This document shows positions 52,635 through 61,706 of a DNA stretch of 64,000 nucleotides, piece after piece. The position numbers were made by a program, and so were the translations under genes. The stretch comes from Bdellovibrio sp. SKB1291214 (lineage in GTDB: Bacteria; Bdellovibrionota; Bdellovibrionia; Bdellovibrionales; Bdellovibrionaceae). Each line of letters begins with the position of its first letter. Position 1 is the stretch's first letter. The notes beneath the pieces were generated by a model. It did not search any database. It was not told the origin of the DNA and saw nothing but the letters and a program-made list of their open reading frames with translations. The stretch lies in contig NZ_CP106855.1 of the NCBI RefSeq assembly GCF_002209355.2, forward strand, positions 3,534,001 through 3,598,000. Reading direction: 5' to 3'.

Positions 52635-52940
52635 ATGATTGTGATGACATCCAAGATTCAGGTGAAAGCTGAAAAAGAACGAGAGTTTGTTGGTCTGGCC
52701 GCCATCGTCGTCAATCCAGCTCGTGCAGATAAAGGTTGTATGAGTTTTGAATTTTTCGAAGACCCACTAGAGCCAGGTGTGTTCATGTTTATTGAGACCT
52801 GGAAAAGTTGGGAAGACCTGCACGCTCACTTAGAGCAAGGATACACCAAGGATTTTTATGCGGCATTGCCTAAGTTCGCAGTGATACCACCCACCATCAC
52901 GACTTATGAATCGCGTGGTGGGCAGCCAATGACACTTTAG
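52635..52940 (+). CDS. ABM-domain monooxygenase-like protein
   Basis: The 101-residue antibiotic-biosynthesis-monooxygenase fold is shown by IVMTSKIQVKAEKEREFVGL at the start and YEFFEDPLEPGVFMFIETW with AHLEQGYTKDFYA (cited by parts). The family includes YgiN and heme-degrading enzymes; here only the fold is assigned. A ribosome site GGGAGA precedes the ATG. Confidence 0.86.
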   Translation: MIVMTSKIQVKAEKEREFVGLAAIVVNPARADKGCMSFEFFEDPLEPGVFMFIETWKSWEDLHAHLEQGYTKDFYAALPKFAVIPPTITTYESRGGQPMTL

Positions 52941-52957
52941 GGGAGGGGCCCCATTTT

Positions 52958-53983
52958 TTAAGGCTTATTATCGGGAGGGACTGACTTATCCTGCGGCGTC
53001 GCAGGAGGAGCTGATTTAGGAGGGATCAAAAGCGATAACGCAATTGAACCACCTATGAAAACCGCAATCACTGCTAAAGAAATTCCAATTGGGAAGTGAC
53101 CATCAAATACTTTATTCAACCAAGTCATCTTTAAGCCCACAAAGATCAACGTGAACGCCAAACCATATTTCAGTAGGTGGAACTTATCGACCACGCCCGC
53201 AAGAAGGAAGTAGAGCGATCTAAGACCTAAAATGGCAAAGATATTCGACGTGAAAACGATCATGGGTTCTTTGGTCACGGCAAAAATAGCGGGGACGCTA
53301 TCCACAGCAAAGATCACGTCAGTGAATTCCAAGAACACCAACGCCACAAAAAGTGGTGTCGCGTACAGCAGTCCATTTTCCTTAATAAAGAAATGGTCTT
53401 CATGCATACGATCGGCCACACGAATGTGCTTACGCATAAATTTGATCAACCAGTTTTTAGAAGGATCAGGAGCATGTTCGCTGGAGAACATCATCTTCAC
53501 ACCAGTGATGATTAAGAACACGCCAAAAATCAGAACCACCGCTTGGTACTGCATCAAGACGGATCCCAGAGCGATAAAGATTGCACGGAAGATCAAGGCT
53601 CCAATGATACCAAAGAAAAGGACTCTGTGCTGATACTGTGCTGGGACACCAAAGAACCCGAACACCACCACAAAGACAAAGATATTATCGACCGATAGGG
53701 ATTTTTCGATCACGTAACCTGTCAGGAACTCCAGTCCTACCTGATTTGCAATCGCTTGGTCGCCAAATTTATAATAGGTATAGCCATACAGGAGGCCGTT
53801 AAATACCAGGGCTAAAGAAATCCAGGCCACCGACCAAGCGGTGGCTTCTTTAAATCCAACGGTGTGAGAGTGCTTGTGAAAAACACCTAGATCCAGGGCA
53901 AGCATACCGATGACGAATCCAAGGAAGGCAAGGTAAAACCACCAGTATTCTGCAAAGGGAAAAAGTAACGTAGTTTGGTCCAA
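52958..53983 (-). CDS. TerC/Alx-family membrane protein
   Basis: Eight or so membrane segments and the family motifs GYVIEKSLSVDNIFVF and LEFTDVIFAVDSVPAIFAVT are present, each carrying conserved acidic residues that likely bind metal. Members export or handle manganese (Alx) or are linked to tellurite resistance. The 341-residue length is normal. The start is TTG at 53983 with TAGGAG upstream. It is divergent from the LysR gene. I found no manganese riboswitch (yybP-ykoY) upstream. Confidence 0.93.
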   Translation of the reverse strand: MDQTTLLFPFAEYWWFYLAFLGFVIGMLALDLGVFHKHSHTVGFKEATAWSVAWISLALVFNGLLYGYTYYKFGDQAIANQVGLEFLTGYVIEKSLSVDNIFVFVVVFGFFGVPAQYQHRVLFFGIIGALIFRAIFIALGSVLMQYQAVVLIFGVFLIITGVKMMFSSEHAPDPSKNWLIKFMRKHIRVADRMHEDHFFIKENGLLYATPLFVALVFLEFTDVIFAVDSVPAIFAVTKEPMIVFTSNIFAILGLRSLYFLLAGVVDKFHLLKYGLAFTLIFVGLKMTWLNKVFDGHFPIGISLAVIAVFIGGSIALSLLIPPKSAPPATPQDKSVPPDNKP

Positions 53984-54088
53984 AAAAATCTCCTAACCAG
54001 CTGTTGAGAAGGTCCACCTGATGCTAAAGCAGACTTAATTCCACTAGTTTATATAACTTTTAATCTTCTGAAAAATAGATAAACTGTA

Positions 54089-54105
54089 ATAAGTTATTCG
54101 CTTAT
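54089..54105. promoter_or_regulatory. Inverted repeat ATAAG-N7-CTTAT before the LysR gene
   Basis: It lies 15 bases before the LysR start. A related AAGTTATATAAACT occurs toward the TerC side at about 54044-54057. The place fits an autoregulatory site. Confidence 0.4.
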
Positions 54106-54120
54106 AACGAAGAGGTTCCT

Positions 54121-55029
54121 ATGGCGGTCAAGACAACAACTCAAGATTTTCAATGGCTTAACTATCACCACCTGCATTATTTCTTTACGATTGCGCAGGA
54201 AGGCAGCATCGCCAAAGCAGCCGAGAAATTGAAAATTGGCCAACCCACTCTTAGTACTCAATTGAAACAGCTGGAAGAGTCTTTAGGGAAGCCTCTTTTT
54301 GAAAGAAGTAAACAGCGCCTGCATTTGACAGAAGCCGGGCGCATTGCTTTTGAATACGCACAGCAAGTATTCAGCCTGGGCTCCGAAATGGTGGAAGTTC
54401 TGCAGGATCGTTTGCAGAACAATCGTGTTCATGTGCAAATCGGGGCGCTAGATAGCGTGCCAAAGGACATCACGCACAAAGTGATCATGCAGGCTTATAA
54501 AGCGGGGAACTGCAATGTCTCGGTCGTCGAAGGATCGGGTGATCAGCTGTTGCGCGAGCTTGAAAATCACCATGTGGATTTGCTTCTTTCAAATTATGCA
54601 CCCTCCACCGATTTTCAATCAGTGTATGCGAAGTCTATAGCAAAATTGCCGGTCGTAGTTTGTGCTTCGGAAAAATTTAAACATCTTAAAAAAAACTTTC
54701 CACAAAGTTTAGAAGGCCAACCCTTTGTGATCCCGACAGTTCACAGTAAATTGCGTCGCGAAATCGATCACTATTTTAAGGTTCACAGAATCAAAGTTGA
54801 TCAGGTCGCTGAAATTCAGGACACGAGTTTGCAAACCTTGTTGGGAGCCGAGGGGGTAGGATTGATTCCCGTGGCCGATGCGGTGGCAAAGAAACTTACC
54901 AAAGATGGCAAATTGATTGTTCTGGGAACGATGAAAGGTGTCTACGAGGAAATCTGGTTAATGGCTGCAAATCGCAAGATCGAAAATACAATTGCTGCCC
55001 AGGTAATGAAAGAATTTACTCTGACTTGA
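54121..55029 (+). CDS. LysR-family regulator, NhaR-like
   Basis: The N-terminal HTH reads LHYFFTIAQEGSIAKAAEKLKIGQPTLSTQLKQLEE (cited by part EGSIAKAAEKLKIGQPTLST) and is preceded by WLNYHHL, as in NhaR. The C-terminal effector domain of about 200 residues is intact. The length is 302. It is divergent from the terC gene, so control of ion homeostasis is plausible. The stop abuts the stop of the following minus-strand gene. Confidence 0.9.
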   Translation: MAVKTTTQDFQWLNYHHLHYFFTIAQEGSIAKAAEKLKIGQPTLSTQLKQLEESLGKPLFERSKQRLHLTEAGRIAFEYAQQVFSLGSEMVEVLQDRLQNNRVHVQIGALDSVPKDITHKVIMQAYKAGNCNVSVVEGSGDQLLRELENHHVDLLLSNYAPSTDFQSVYAKSIAKLPVVVCASEKFKHLKKNFPQSLEGQPFVIPTVHSKLRREIDHYFKVHRIKVDQVAEIQDTSLQTLLGAEGVGLIPVADAVAKKLTKDGKLIVLGTMKGVYEEIWLMAANRKIENTIAAQVMKEFTLT

Positions 55030-55491
55030 TTATTCGCAAATAGCTTTCAAAACACGGAAAGAAACAAATTCATACGGGGTCATTTTACTCGGCAGCGAGA
55101 ACTGCAATTGGTTCCAAGATTGAGCTTCTGTTTCCTCAACGTTTTCAATACCAGCATCCGTCAGTAAACCATTCAAGGCCTTGGCGCATTCGTGTTTATT
55201 AGCCTTTTTAATCGTAGCACGATCCAAAGCCACGATCAGGTCCACCAACTCTGAAGATTCTGCATCATAAGATTTGTTGGTCAAAGAGGCTTCTCCGATT
55301 TGATCAGCTCGCATAATAACCAGCTGCTTAAATTCTTTTGCCAATGCCATCTTCTGAGTTTTACTTGTAGAAGCTTCGATCGCCGTCACTGATTTTTCAA
55401 TCAGATTCTTAGAATAAGAATCGTTCAAAGCCCATGAAGCTGATGGAGCAAAAACCGCGATAGAGATTAGGGTCGTGATTAGTTTAAGCAT
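55030..55491 (-). CDS. Secreted protein, unknown
   Basis: The 153-residue product has a signal peptide (MLKLITTLISIAVFAPSASWA). Three or four amphipathic helices follow, with two Cys near the C-terminus (C near 118 and C152) that could form a disulfide. No family is recognised. The start overlaps the end of the lytic-transglycosylase-like gene by 13 bases, so the pair is one operon. Confidence 0.7.
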   Translation of the reverse strand: MLKLITTLISIAVFAPSASWALNDSYSKNLIEKSVTAIEASTSKTQKMALAKEFKQLVIMRADQIGEASLTNKSYDAESSELVDLIVALDRATIKKANKHECAKALNGLLTDAGIENVEETEAQSWNQLQFSLPSKMTPYEFVSFRVLKAICE

Positions 55492-56903
55492 GAGCCTCCC
55501 GCCGCACCATGTTCGACCAAGTCGATTTTGGTTTGGATTTTCGCATAATAACCCGCAGTTTCTTTGATACGAGCCTTAGAGCCAGCATTACCTTTATTAG
55601 GATAAGTGCGAGCGTATTCTTTTAATTCCTCAAGGAAAGTATCGGCATTTGTTACTTTCTTTTTTGCGTATTTGGTCGTTAACAGCTTAGTGAGTGGCGT
55701 TTTCAAACCAGCATAGCCTGTATTATGGGACCAGATCATAGTGGCGCGTTTGATCTTAGCCATTTCATTGCTGGATAAAGCAAATTTAGCTTTCATTTTT
55801 TCATCGTCAAAAACACTGCTGTCAAAATAGTCCTTGGCCTCTTTAAGAGCAGCGTAAGTGTAGATCATGTTAGTAACGGGGTTTCCTTCATTGATGGAAA
55901 CACGGTCACAAGTTTTCCCTGAACTCATAAGTTTGTCTTCTTTTAAAAACTCTGTCGCAAGCTTTTGGCAGCGAGAATCAGGATGAGTCAGCAAGAACTC
56001 TTCAGTTTCGGAAATCATTTTATTCACAGCATTGATAGCAGGGGAGGTGAACTGACCGATACCACCTGCACCCGTTTTAGATGTGATATTGATATGGAAG
56101 CCGGACTCCACAGAGATCATACCGAACACCGCTAGGATGTTCTGCTTTTGAGCAGCTGCAGATTCACCTTCACCGATGTAAGTCTTCATACATTGGGAAA
56201 CGACTTCGAACGTGTTATTCACCAGAGTAAAGTATTTTTCGCTGACGCAAGGACGTGCAGGAGCATTCTTAGCATTTCCGCCAGAGCATGTTTTATAATT
56301 TACGACCGGGCCTGATGAGGGACTCTGTAAGAACATCGCAGTTTCGATACAAACGGGACGAACCATCGGTTTTTTAGAGATGGGAGTTCTGATCAAGGCA
56401 CCCAAATAAGATCTACTGAGTTTCTTTCTCTCCAAAGCTTCTTCCAAATAGTCGTCTTTATCAGAACATTGGTTGAAACGCATAGACGCCACTTCACTCG
56501 CCACCGAGCAATTTGTGCAAGCTACGGTTTCGTTTTTATCGCCTTTGCTATAAGCCAGGATCTCGTTCACTTTATTCATTTTTTCGACTTGTTTAACAGC
56601 GTTCGTGTTCAAAGATGCAGTCGCATCTTTTGAAACTGGTGGCTTTTTAGAAACTGTCGCAGCTTGTGTGGGAAGGTTCGCTTTCTTTACTGAAACCGTT
56701 TTAGCTTTCACCGCAGTTTGAGTCTTTTTTGCGGGCGTTTTATCGATGATTTCAAGAGGATAGATTTTTTCTACGTATTTATCTGTTTTAGAAGCTAGCT
56801 CAGTCACTTCAAATAAATGATTATCTGACGAGGCAATCATCATGATTCCGCATGTGGCAAACAAGCTGGCTTTCAATAAGTAGGCTGAAATATTCATTTG
56901 CAT
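55479..56903 (-). CDS. Secreted lytic-transglycosylase-like protein
   Basis: A signal/anchor sequence at 7-25 precedes a Lys/Thr/Ala-rich linker to about 110, then a domain with ISVESGFH (catalytic Glu266) and GAGGIGQFTSPA, matching the lysozyme-like SLT fold, and later MIWSHNTGYAG. Ten or so Cys suggest disulfides. It is likely to cut peptidoglycan in the periplasm or outside. The start is ATG at 56903 with GAGGAG upstream. The longer frame lacks that site. Confidence 0.78.
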   Translation of the reverse strand: MQMNISAYLLKASLFATCGIMMIASSDNHLFEVTELASKTDKYVEKIYPLEIIDKTPAKKTQTAVKAKTVSVKKANLPTQAATVSKKPPVSKDATASLNTNAVKQVEKMNKVNEILAYSKGDKNETVACTNCSVASEVASMRFNQCSDKDDYLEEALERKKLSRSYLGALIRTPISKKPMVRPVCIETAMFLQSPSSGPVVNYKTCSGGNAKNAPARPCVSEKYFTLVNNTFEVVSQCMKTYIGEGESAAAQKQNILAVFGMISVESGFHINITSKTGAGGIGQFTSPAINAVNKMISETEEFLLTHPDSRCQKLATEFLKEDKLMSSGKTCDRVSINEGNPVTNMIYTYAALKEAKDYFDSSVFDDEKMKAKFALSSNEMAKIKRATMIWSHNTGYAGLKTPLTKLLTTKYAKKKVTNADTFLEELKEYARTYPNKGNAGSKARIKETAGYYAKIQTKIDLVEHGAAGGSCLN

Positions 56904-57016
56904 GATTCTCCTCAGCTTTTTCAGGAGCAAGATGGCTGCCAAAATGGAACATGTGTTTTCAGTGACTTATGCTGGATGAAGCTGTCTCAATCTGAGACTT
57001 TCGCGGAGGGTGACGT

Positions 57017-57051
57017 AAAGTGTCCTGACTCTGACAGAATCAGAACACTTT
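57017..57051 (-). repeat. Imperfect hairpin after the PilZ-methyltransferase gene
   Basis: AAAGTGT pairs with ACACTTT around an inner TGAcTCT/AGAaTCA stem with two mismatched steps, 11 bases beyond the minus-strand stop at 57063. No T-run follows, so its role as a terminator is uncertain. Confidence 0.45.
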
Positions 57052-57062
57052 ATTGATAGAAT

Positions 57063-58532
57063 CTACTTCTGGATTACGATGAAAAGGTTTACGCCCAAAG
57101 GCTCTTTTTCAACCCACATCTTCGAGCCAAGGCCTTCGAAAACTCGCATCAAATCTGCCTCGGTACGATAGATCAATGTCCAATCCAAGAAAAGCTCAAG
57201 GAACGGCCCATATTTGTAGTTATCAGCACAGAAATTTCCAATGATAATTTTGCCACCAGGTTTTACAGCATCGAGCATTCTTTCCGCCGTACGGCGAGCA
57301 ATCGGCTCGGTGAAATAGTCAAACAAACCTGCAGTGTAAATCATGTCATAGTCTTTTTCAGGAAAGCCCTGAGCGATAATATTGCGAATCGCTAGGTTGC
57401 TAAACTTGAAATTAAATCCTGACTGCATTTTGCGATCAATCGTATGCAATTGGCGGTGAGCATGTTTTAAAGATTCTTCGTCCTGGTCCACACATGTAAA
57501 TTCAGCATCGCGCCCGATAAAGGCTGCAGAATTTTGTAAAAAGATCTGTTGTTCTTTCGCGGGGCCGCTGGCGATAGACATTAATTTCAACGTTTGATTC
57601 GAAGGCGTCTCTTGGAACAATTCTTTAATCTTTTTCGCTAAGTATTGACCACGGTTTCGTACCGCTGTGCCAGAAGCGTCTTCGACAAAGTATTTGTGGA
57701 TACATTGATCGTACAATGTTTTGCCAACGACTTCGTCACGGTAAAGCTGATTCATCATTTCATAGTCGCCGGCATATCCACGGGGTTTATGATAGGCGCG
57801 ATGAGCGAACGGGGCACCCCATAGCAAAGGACCCATTTGTTCACGAGCAAAAGTCATTGCCCATTTTAATTCAAACTTATTCATGCCCTTCATCAAACTT
57901 GGAATTAGCGGATAGGAGGGGCTGAGTGCTGCATTCATATACTTCGCAAAGGCCTCGGCCACCGTCTTACGGAATTCCATTTCCTTGTGGAAATCGTTCA
58001 AGGGCTTTTGTTCTTCGATGCGATCAATCTTTGGTTTCAAAGTGGCTAGGAAATCACGAAGCTCGTAAACGAAGACTTTAAATTCCATCGGAAGTTGCGC
58101 CACACCACGAGCATAAGCCGATTGTTCTTCCATCACCAGATGAGCTGCTTCATTGGCTTTAATTATTTCCACGTTTAAGGGCTCATTCATCACGTCTAAA
58201 CCAATGATGATGGTATCTTGACCTTTGTCATCCACCAGGCGCTCTGACTGCGCCCAGCGTACCTGCAGCTTCTGTAAAGTGATTTCCTTAAACATGACAT
58301 CACATTCAGTGGTAATGTGAGCTTTAAAGTACTGTTGCACCAGTGGAAGCTCTTCTGGCTCCACGATCACAGAGCAACCAAAGATGCTAACGTCGTGAAT
58401 GGCTGCCTTATAACCACCAAAGGATAGGAAGCATGACTTAGGAGTGATCGTAGTGCGATCTTGTCTAATAGAACGTTGTTGCGCCTTTTTTTCGACGCTG
58501 AAGCTTTCTTGCTGTAACGCGGATTCACCCAT
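57063..58532 (-). CDS. PilZ domain fused to a SAM methyltransferase
   Basis: Residues about 15-125 look like a PilZ domain (QDRTTITPKSCFLSFGG, then DVSIFGCSVIVEPE) with a divergent c-di-GMP motif. From about 200 the chain matches the long methyltransferases related to PhcB, with KPRGYAGDYEMMNQLY, a SAM-binding motif LMSIASGPAKEQQ, acidic FTCVDQDEESL and DMIYTAGLFDYF. PhcB methylates 3-hydroxy fatty acids in quorum sensing, so the target may be a fatty acid; this is by similarity from memory. AGGAGG precedes ATG 58532, so I used that start (489 residues). Confidence 0.78.
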   Translation of the reverse strand: MGESALQQESFSVEKKAQQRSIRQDRTTITPKSCFLSFGGYKAAIHDVSIFGCSVIVEPEELPLVQQYFKAHITTECDVMFKEITLQKLQVRWAQSERLVDDKGQDTIIIGLDVMNEPLNVEIIKANEAAHLVMEEQSAYARGVAQLPMEFKVFVYELRDFLATLKPKIDRIEEQKPLNDFHKEMEFRKTVAEAFAKYMNAALSPSYPLIPSLMKGMNKFELKWAMTFAREQMGPLLWGAPFAHRAYHKPRGYAGDYEMMNQLYRDEVVGKTLYDQCIHKYFVEDASGTAVRNRGQYLAKKIKELFQETPSNQTLKLMSIASGPAKEQQIFLQNSAAFIGRDAEFTCVDQDEESLKHAHRQLHTIDRKMQSGFNFKFSNLAIRNIIAQGFPEKDYDMIYTAGLFDYFTEPIARRTAERMLDAVKPGGKIIIGNFCADNYKYGPFLELFLDWTLIYRTEADLMRVFEGLGSKMWVEKEPLGVNLFIVIQK

Positions 58533-58660
58533 GAATGTCCTCCTGACGTTCAAAATTCAACGAGGGGTATTCTTGGTATATTAAATAAAAATTTAATTAG
58601 TAGAAATGGCGGGTAACATTTACTAGACCTAAATCTATAAATGTTTTGTTCGATAAAAAT

Positions 58661-58689
58661 AAAAAAGCCCGCTTTTCAGCAGGCTTTTT
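58661..58689 (-). terminator. Rho-independent terminator of the desaturase gene
   Basis: GCC-C-GC/GC-A-GGC with a six-base loop is flanked by A6 and T5, 22 bases beyond the desaturase stop on the minus strand. A stretch of T on that strand follows the stem. Confidence 0.8.
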
Positions 58690-58710
58690 CGTACTTATGT
58701 AATCAAATTT

Positions 58711-59817
58711 CTAAACAGAGCGAAGGTGAAGCTTCCACAACTTCATGCCCATTTGGAATTCTAAGTGGGCAACTTCTAGCTCGCGCTTAATTTCTGCAAG
58801 CTTGTGATCGTAGGCTTCTTTCAACTCTTCACGTTTGCGTACTGCGTCCGCTTTGAATTGCTCGTAGTCTTCACGAAGCTTTTTGATCTTCGCCTGAGCT
58901 TCGATGATTTTTTCTCTCATCACATTTAGGTGTTCTTCAGCGAAGCCCACTTTTGTAAGCTCTGCGGACTCTGCTTGCAAACGAGCTTTCAAAATTTCTA
59001 CGTTGGAGATTTGGCGAAGTTTATATGCCAAGCCCATGACGTTCAAAGTTTGAATAACCCATTTTGTTGGATCCCAGTGATACCATTTGATCCCGTTACG
59101 ATAGTCGATTTGAAACTTATGGTGGAAGTTATGATAACCTTCACCGTGAGTTAGAACCGCTACAAACCAAGAATCACGCGCTGAAATCTCTTTCGAGTAA
59201 GTTTGTTTGCCCAAAGTATGGCACAAAGAATTGACGAAGAATGTTGATTGCTGAGTTAAGAAAATTCTCAAACCACCAGCGATAACCAAACCACCCATCC
59301 ATGAGCCCATAGCCGCGCCAATCAAAGTGGGAACAACAAAGCCCGTAGCGAACGCCAACCAACCGTAATATTTGTGTTGGAACTCAACCATCCAATCCTT
59401 TTGAAGATCTGGAGCATGGATTTTTTGATCTACGGAGTCCTTAAAGAACATCCAGCCCATATGGGCGTACCAGAAGCCTTCATTGATATTGTAAGGGTCT
59501 TTTTCACCATCGATATGTGTATGGTGGCGGCGGTGATCCGAAGACCATTTCAATGCAGACCCTTGAAAGGCAGAAGCACCGATCAAAAGAAAGATCGCTT
59601 TAGCAACGGGATGCGCATCGTAGCTTTTATGTGAAAACAAACGGTGGTAACCAGCCGTGATGCTCAAATTAGTAGCAGCGGCGAAAACTAGTGCAAAAAG
59701 GGCAATACCCCACTCGAAGCCGTGCATATAGAAGTAAATCGGCATCAGGATGAACGTGATTAGCGGGTTCAATGTCAGGAACAACGCTACCGACCATTCA
59801 ATTCTTTTCTTTGTCAT
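58711..59817 (-). CDS. Acyl-CoA/acyl-lipid delta-9-type desaturase with coiled-coil tail
   Basis: The three His boxes HRLFSH (58-63), HRRHH (95-99) and HNFHH (229-233) hold the di-iron site that inserts a double bond in an acyl chain. Four membrane segments surround them. Residues about 275-358 form a highly charged helix with long heptad-like runs, ending GMKLWKLHLRSV; ordinary desaturases lack it. The 368-residue length reflects this addition. It is divergent from the gene at 60060. Confidence 0.93.
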   Translation of the reverse strand: MTKKRIEWSVALFLTLNPLITFILMPIYFYMHGFEWGIALFALVFAAATNLSITAGYHRLFSHKSYDAHPVAKAIFLLIGASAFQGSALKWSSDHRRHHTHIDGEKDPYNINEGFWYAHMGWMFFKDSVDQKIHAPDLQKDWMVEFQHKYYGWLAFATGFVVPTLIGAAMGSWMGGLVIAGGLRIFLTQQSTFFVNSLCHTLGKQTYSKEISARDSWFVAVLTHGEGYHNFHHKFQIDYRNGIKWYHWDPTKWVIQTLNVMGLAYKLRQISNVEILKARLQAESAELTKVGFAEEHLNVMREKIIEAQAKIKKLREDYEQFKADAVRKREELKEAYDHKLAEIKRELEVAHLEFQMGMKLWKLHLRSV

Positions 59818-60059
59818 TTGTACCTCTCACTAAAAATCTATCAGAATGGCAATCTTTTCGATACATAATTCCCCTTAGCGCCAACGAGTGTCGCGTCCTG
59901 AATCACCATTTAAGACTGGGTTGGAGCGCCTTGTTAAGAGCGAGTTCAACCACATTCGATCTGCCCGATAGATGAAAGTTAATTATTTTTTATAAACCGC
60001 AGGGAAATCAGACTTTTGTCCCAAAGTCATTTGGCAAAATTGATGTTAGCGTCATTGAT

Positions 60060-61046
60060 ATGTACATCGATGTTGTGCGACCGGAAACTTGGGATGAGTT
60101 GAATGATTCTTTAAAAACCCAGATTGGATTAGCTGATCCTTTGCGCGTGCGCGTTTTCAAGGGACTGGCACATGCGGTTTTTGAAATTGCTCAGGGAAGC
60201 GCGCAATTCATGGCGCATAAAAAGTCGATTGGCTTTATCAAGGGTCAGACCCCCGTTTTTGAAAACTTACTGCCTTACTATTATAAAGAAACTTACGAAG
60301 TAAATATCATGTCACACCTGCAGTTGGAGGATGTGAAAGCTTGGGCTGATGGTTTAAAAAAAGACACTAACTTTGTGGTGTTTGCCGAAGACCATCCCGT
60401 GACAGGGGAGCTATATCCCTTTGTCGATGAGCTTGATAAAGTTCTGAATGAAAAAAGAATCTATGCGTTCCGCATTTCTCACTCACGCCATTTTCACCAT
60501 AAAACAGATATGCGCCCTTACTCTGTGCGCTTGTGCTCCTATTCAGGAAATCTGGCCGTTGCTGTTTTAGGTGAAAGATTCCGTTGTCCGCCGATGATGG
60601 TGCAAAATATGGAATGGAATCAAGGGGATGTTTCTCAGGAGCTAATGCTCTCTCAAGAAGGGCGTAAATTGAATGAGTCCCTTGTGAGTTCTTTTGAAGC
60701 TTCCTTAGCTGACATTGCACAACCTTACTTTTCTTCTGGGAAAGCACGTCTATTTGATCGTGCGGTCTTAGTTTTTAAAGATGTCAGTGCCGAGGCCTTA
60801 CTGGAAAAAACCTTTGCGAAACTGAGTCTTTCCAGCGCCGAAGGGTGGGGAATGGCTGATAGTACGAATATGTGCCATTGGTCAGATATGAAGATGTTTT
60901 CGAACTGGTGGGAGCCAGCTCCAAGCCTTGAAAGTCTCCGTGGGCTTGTGATTGCCAGCCCTACGATCCTGGAGAATCCTCAGTTTGCCAGCGCACTTCG
61001 CGAAAGTTACCAAGAACTGCTTGAAGAGCAGTCTTGGAACGTTTAG
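60060..61046 (+). CDS. Unknown protein upstream of recO
   Basis: The 328-residue product has no signal or membrane segment. I recognise no family. The stretch AEDHPVTGELYPFVDEL with a nearby ISHSRHF resembles the centre of fold-type I PLP enzymes, where a spacer before the catalytic Lys would follow, but that Lys is not evident, so it may be an inactive relative. It starts ten bases before recO and is probably co-transcribed. The 242-base region 59818-60059 upstream holds the divergent promoters, with no clear motif. Confidence 0.6.
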   Translation: MYIDVVRPETWDELNDSLKTQIGLADPLRVRVFKGLAHAVFEIAQGSAQFMAHKKSIGFIKGQTPVFENLLPYYYKETYEVNIMSHLQLEDVKAWADGLKKDTNFVVFAEDHPVTGELYPFVDELDKVLNEKRIYAFRISHSRHFHHKTDMRPYSVRLCSYSGNLAVAVLGERFRCPPMMVQNMEWNQGDVSQELMLSQEGRKLNESLVSSFEASLADIAQPYFSSGKARLFDRAVLVFKDVSAEALLEKTFAKLSLSSAEGWGMADSTNMCHWSDMKMFSNWWEPAPSLESLRGLVIASPTILENPQFASALRESYQELLEEQSWNV

Positions 61047-61055
61047 ATATGGGGC

Positions 61056-61655
61056 ATGTCCCAAGCTAAAGATAAATTCATTATATTGCGTAAAATGAAG
61101 TACGGAGAGTCCGATTTGATTTTGCATGCAATTTCTCCGCAAGGAGAGAAGTTATCTTTCATGGCTCGTGGTGCTCTAAAAAGCAAAAAACGTTTTGGTG
61201 GTGGCATCCTTGAGCCCACGCATTTCGTTAACTTTACATATAAAGAGGGCGTGGCCGAAGGCAAGATGCACACTCTTCAGGAAGCTTCTTTGATCAATGA
61301 TTTTCCCGGTATCCGCCAGGATTACGATCATCTGGAATTTGCCCTTCATGTTTTGGACTGTGTAGCCAAAGTTTCCCAAGAGGGAGATAAGCACTCCGAC
61401 TTTTTATTCAATCTTTTGGGACATACCTTAAAGTCGATCGAAATCGCGCAAGATGTTCTGATTTTGAAAATGCATTTCTATCTGCGCTTCATGCTTCAGC
61501 AGGGTGTGATTCAACCAGAACCGTGGATGGCGCCCTTCTTAAAAACGAATCTTGCTGATACAAATACTCTGCTGCCATATCGTCAAATCGTCGACGAGGA
61601 ACTAAACAACGTCGAAAACATGGTACGACACTATATTGCTCACGCCGTTATCTAG
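61056..61655 (+). CDS. recO: DNA repair protein RecO
   Basis: The N-terminal OB fold is shown by FIILRKMKYGESDLILHAISPQGEKLSFMARGALKSKKRFGGGILEP (cited by its parts KYGESDLIL and ARGALKSKKRFGGGILEP). RecO helps load RecA at gaps in the RecFOR pathway. The length of 199 is shorter than the usual 230-250, and a C-terminal zinc-finger of some RecO proteins is absent. Confidence 0.88.
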   Translation: MSQAKDKFIILRKMKYGESDLILHAISPQGEKLSFMARGALKSKKRFGGGILEPTHFVNFTYKEGVAEGKMHTLQEASLINDFPGIRQDYDHLEFALHVLDCVAKVSQEGDKHSDFLFNLLGHTLKSIEIAQDVLILKMHFYLRFMLQQGVIQPEPWMAPFLKTNLADTNTLLPYRQIVDEELNNVENMVRHYIAHAVI

Positions 61656-61659
61656 TCGG

Positions 61660-61688
61660 CTGAACCTTTTTGACCAGCCTTGGTTCAG
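61660..61688. repeat. Hairpin between convergent recO and xer genes
   Basis: CTGAACC at 61660 pairs with GGTTCAG at 61682 around a 15-base loop. No T-run follows; it may end both transcripts weakly. Confidence 0.35.
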
Positions 61689-61706
61689 TGGGTGGTTCGC
61701 GTTCTG

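Noticed and set aside
53984-54120. A yybP-ykoY manganese riboswitch before terC
   Set aside because: The conserved core was not found in the short leader.
60010-60060. Sigma-54 promoter near TTGGCA at 60030
   Set aside because: The GG-N10-GC spacing is not met; the distal dinucleotide is GT.
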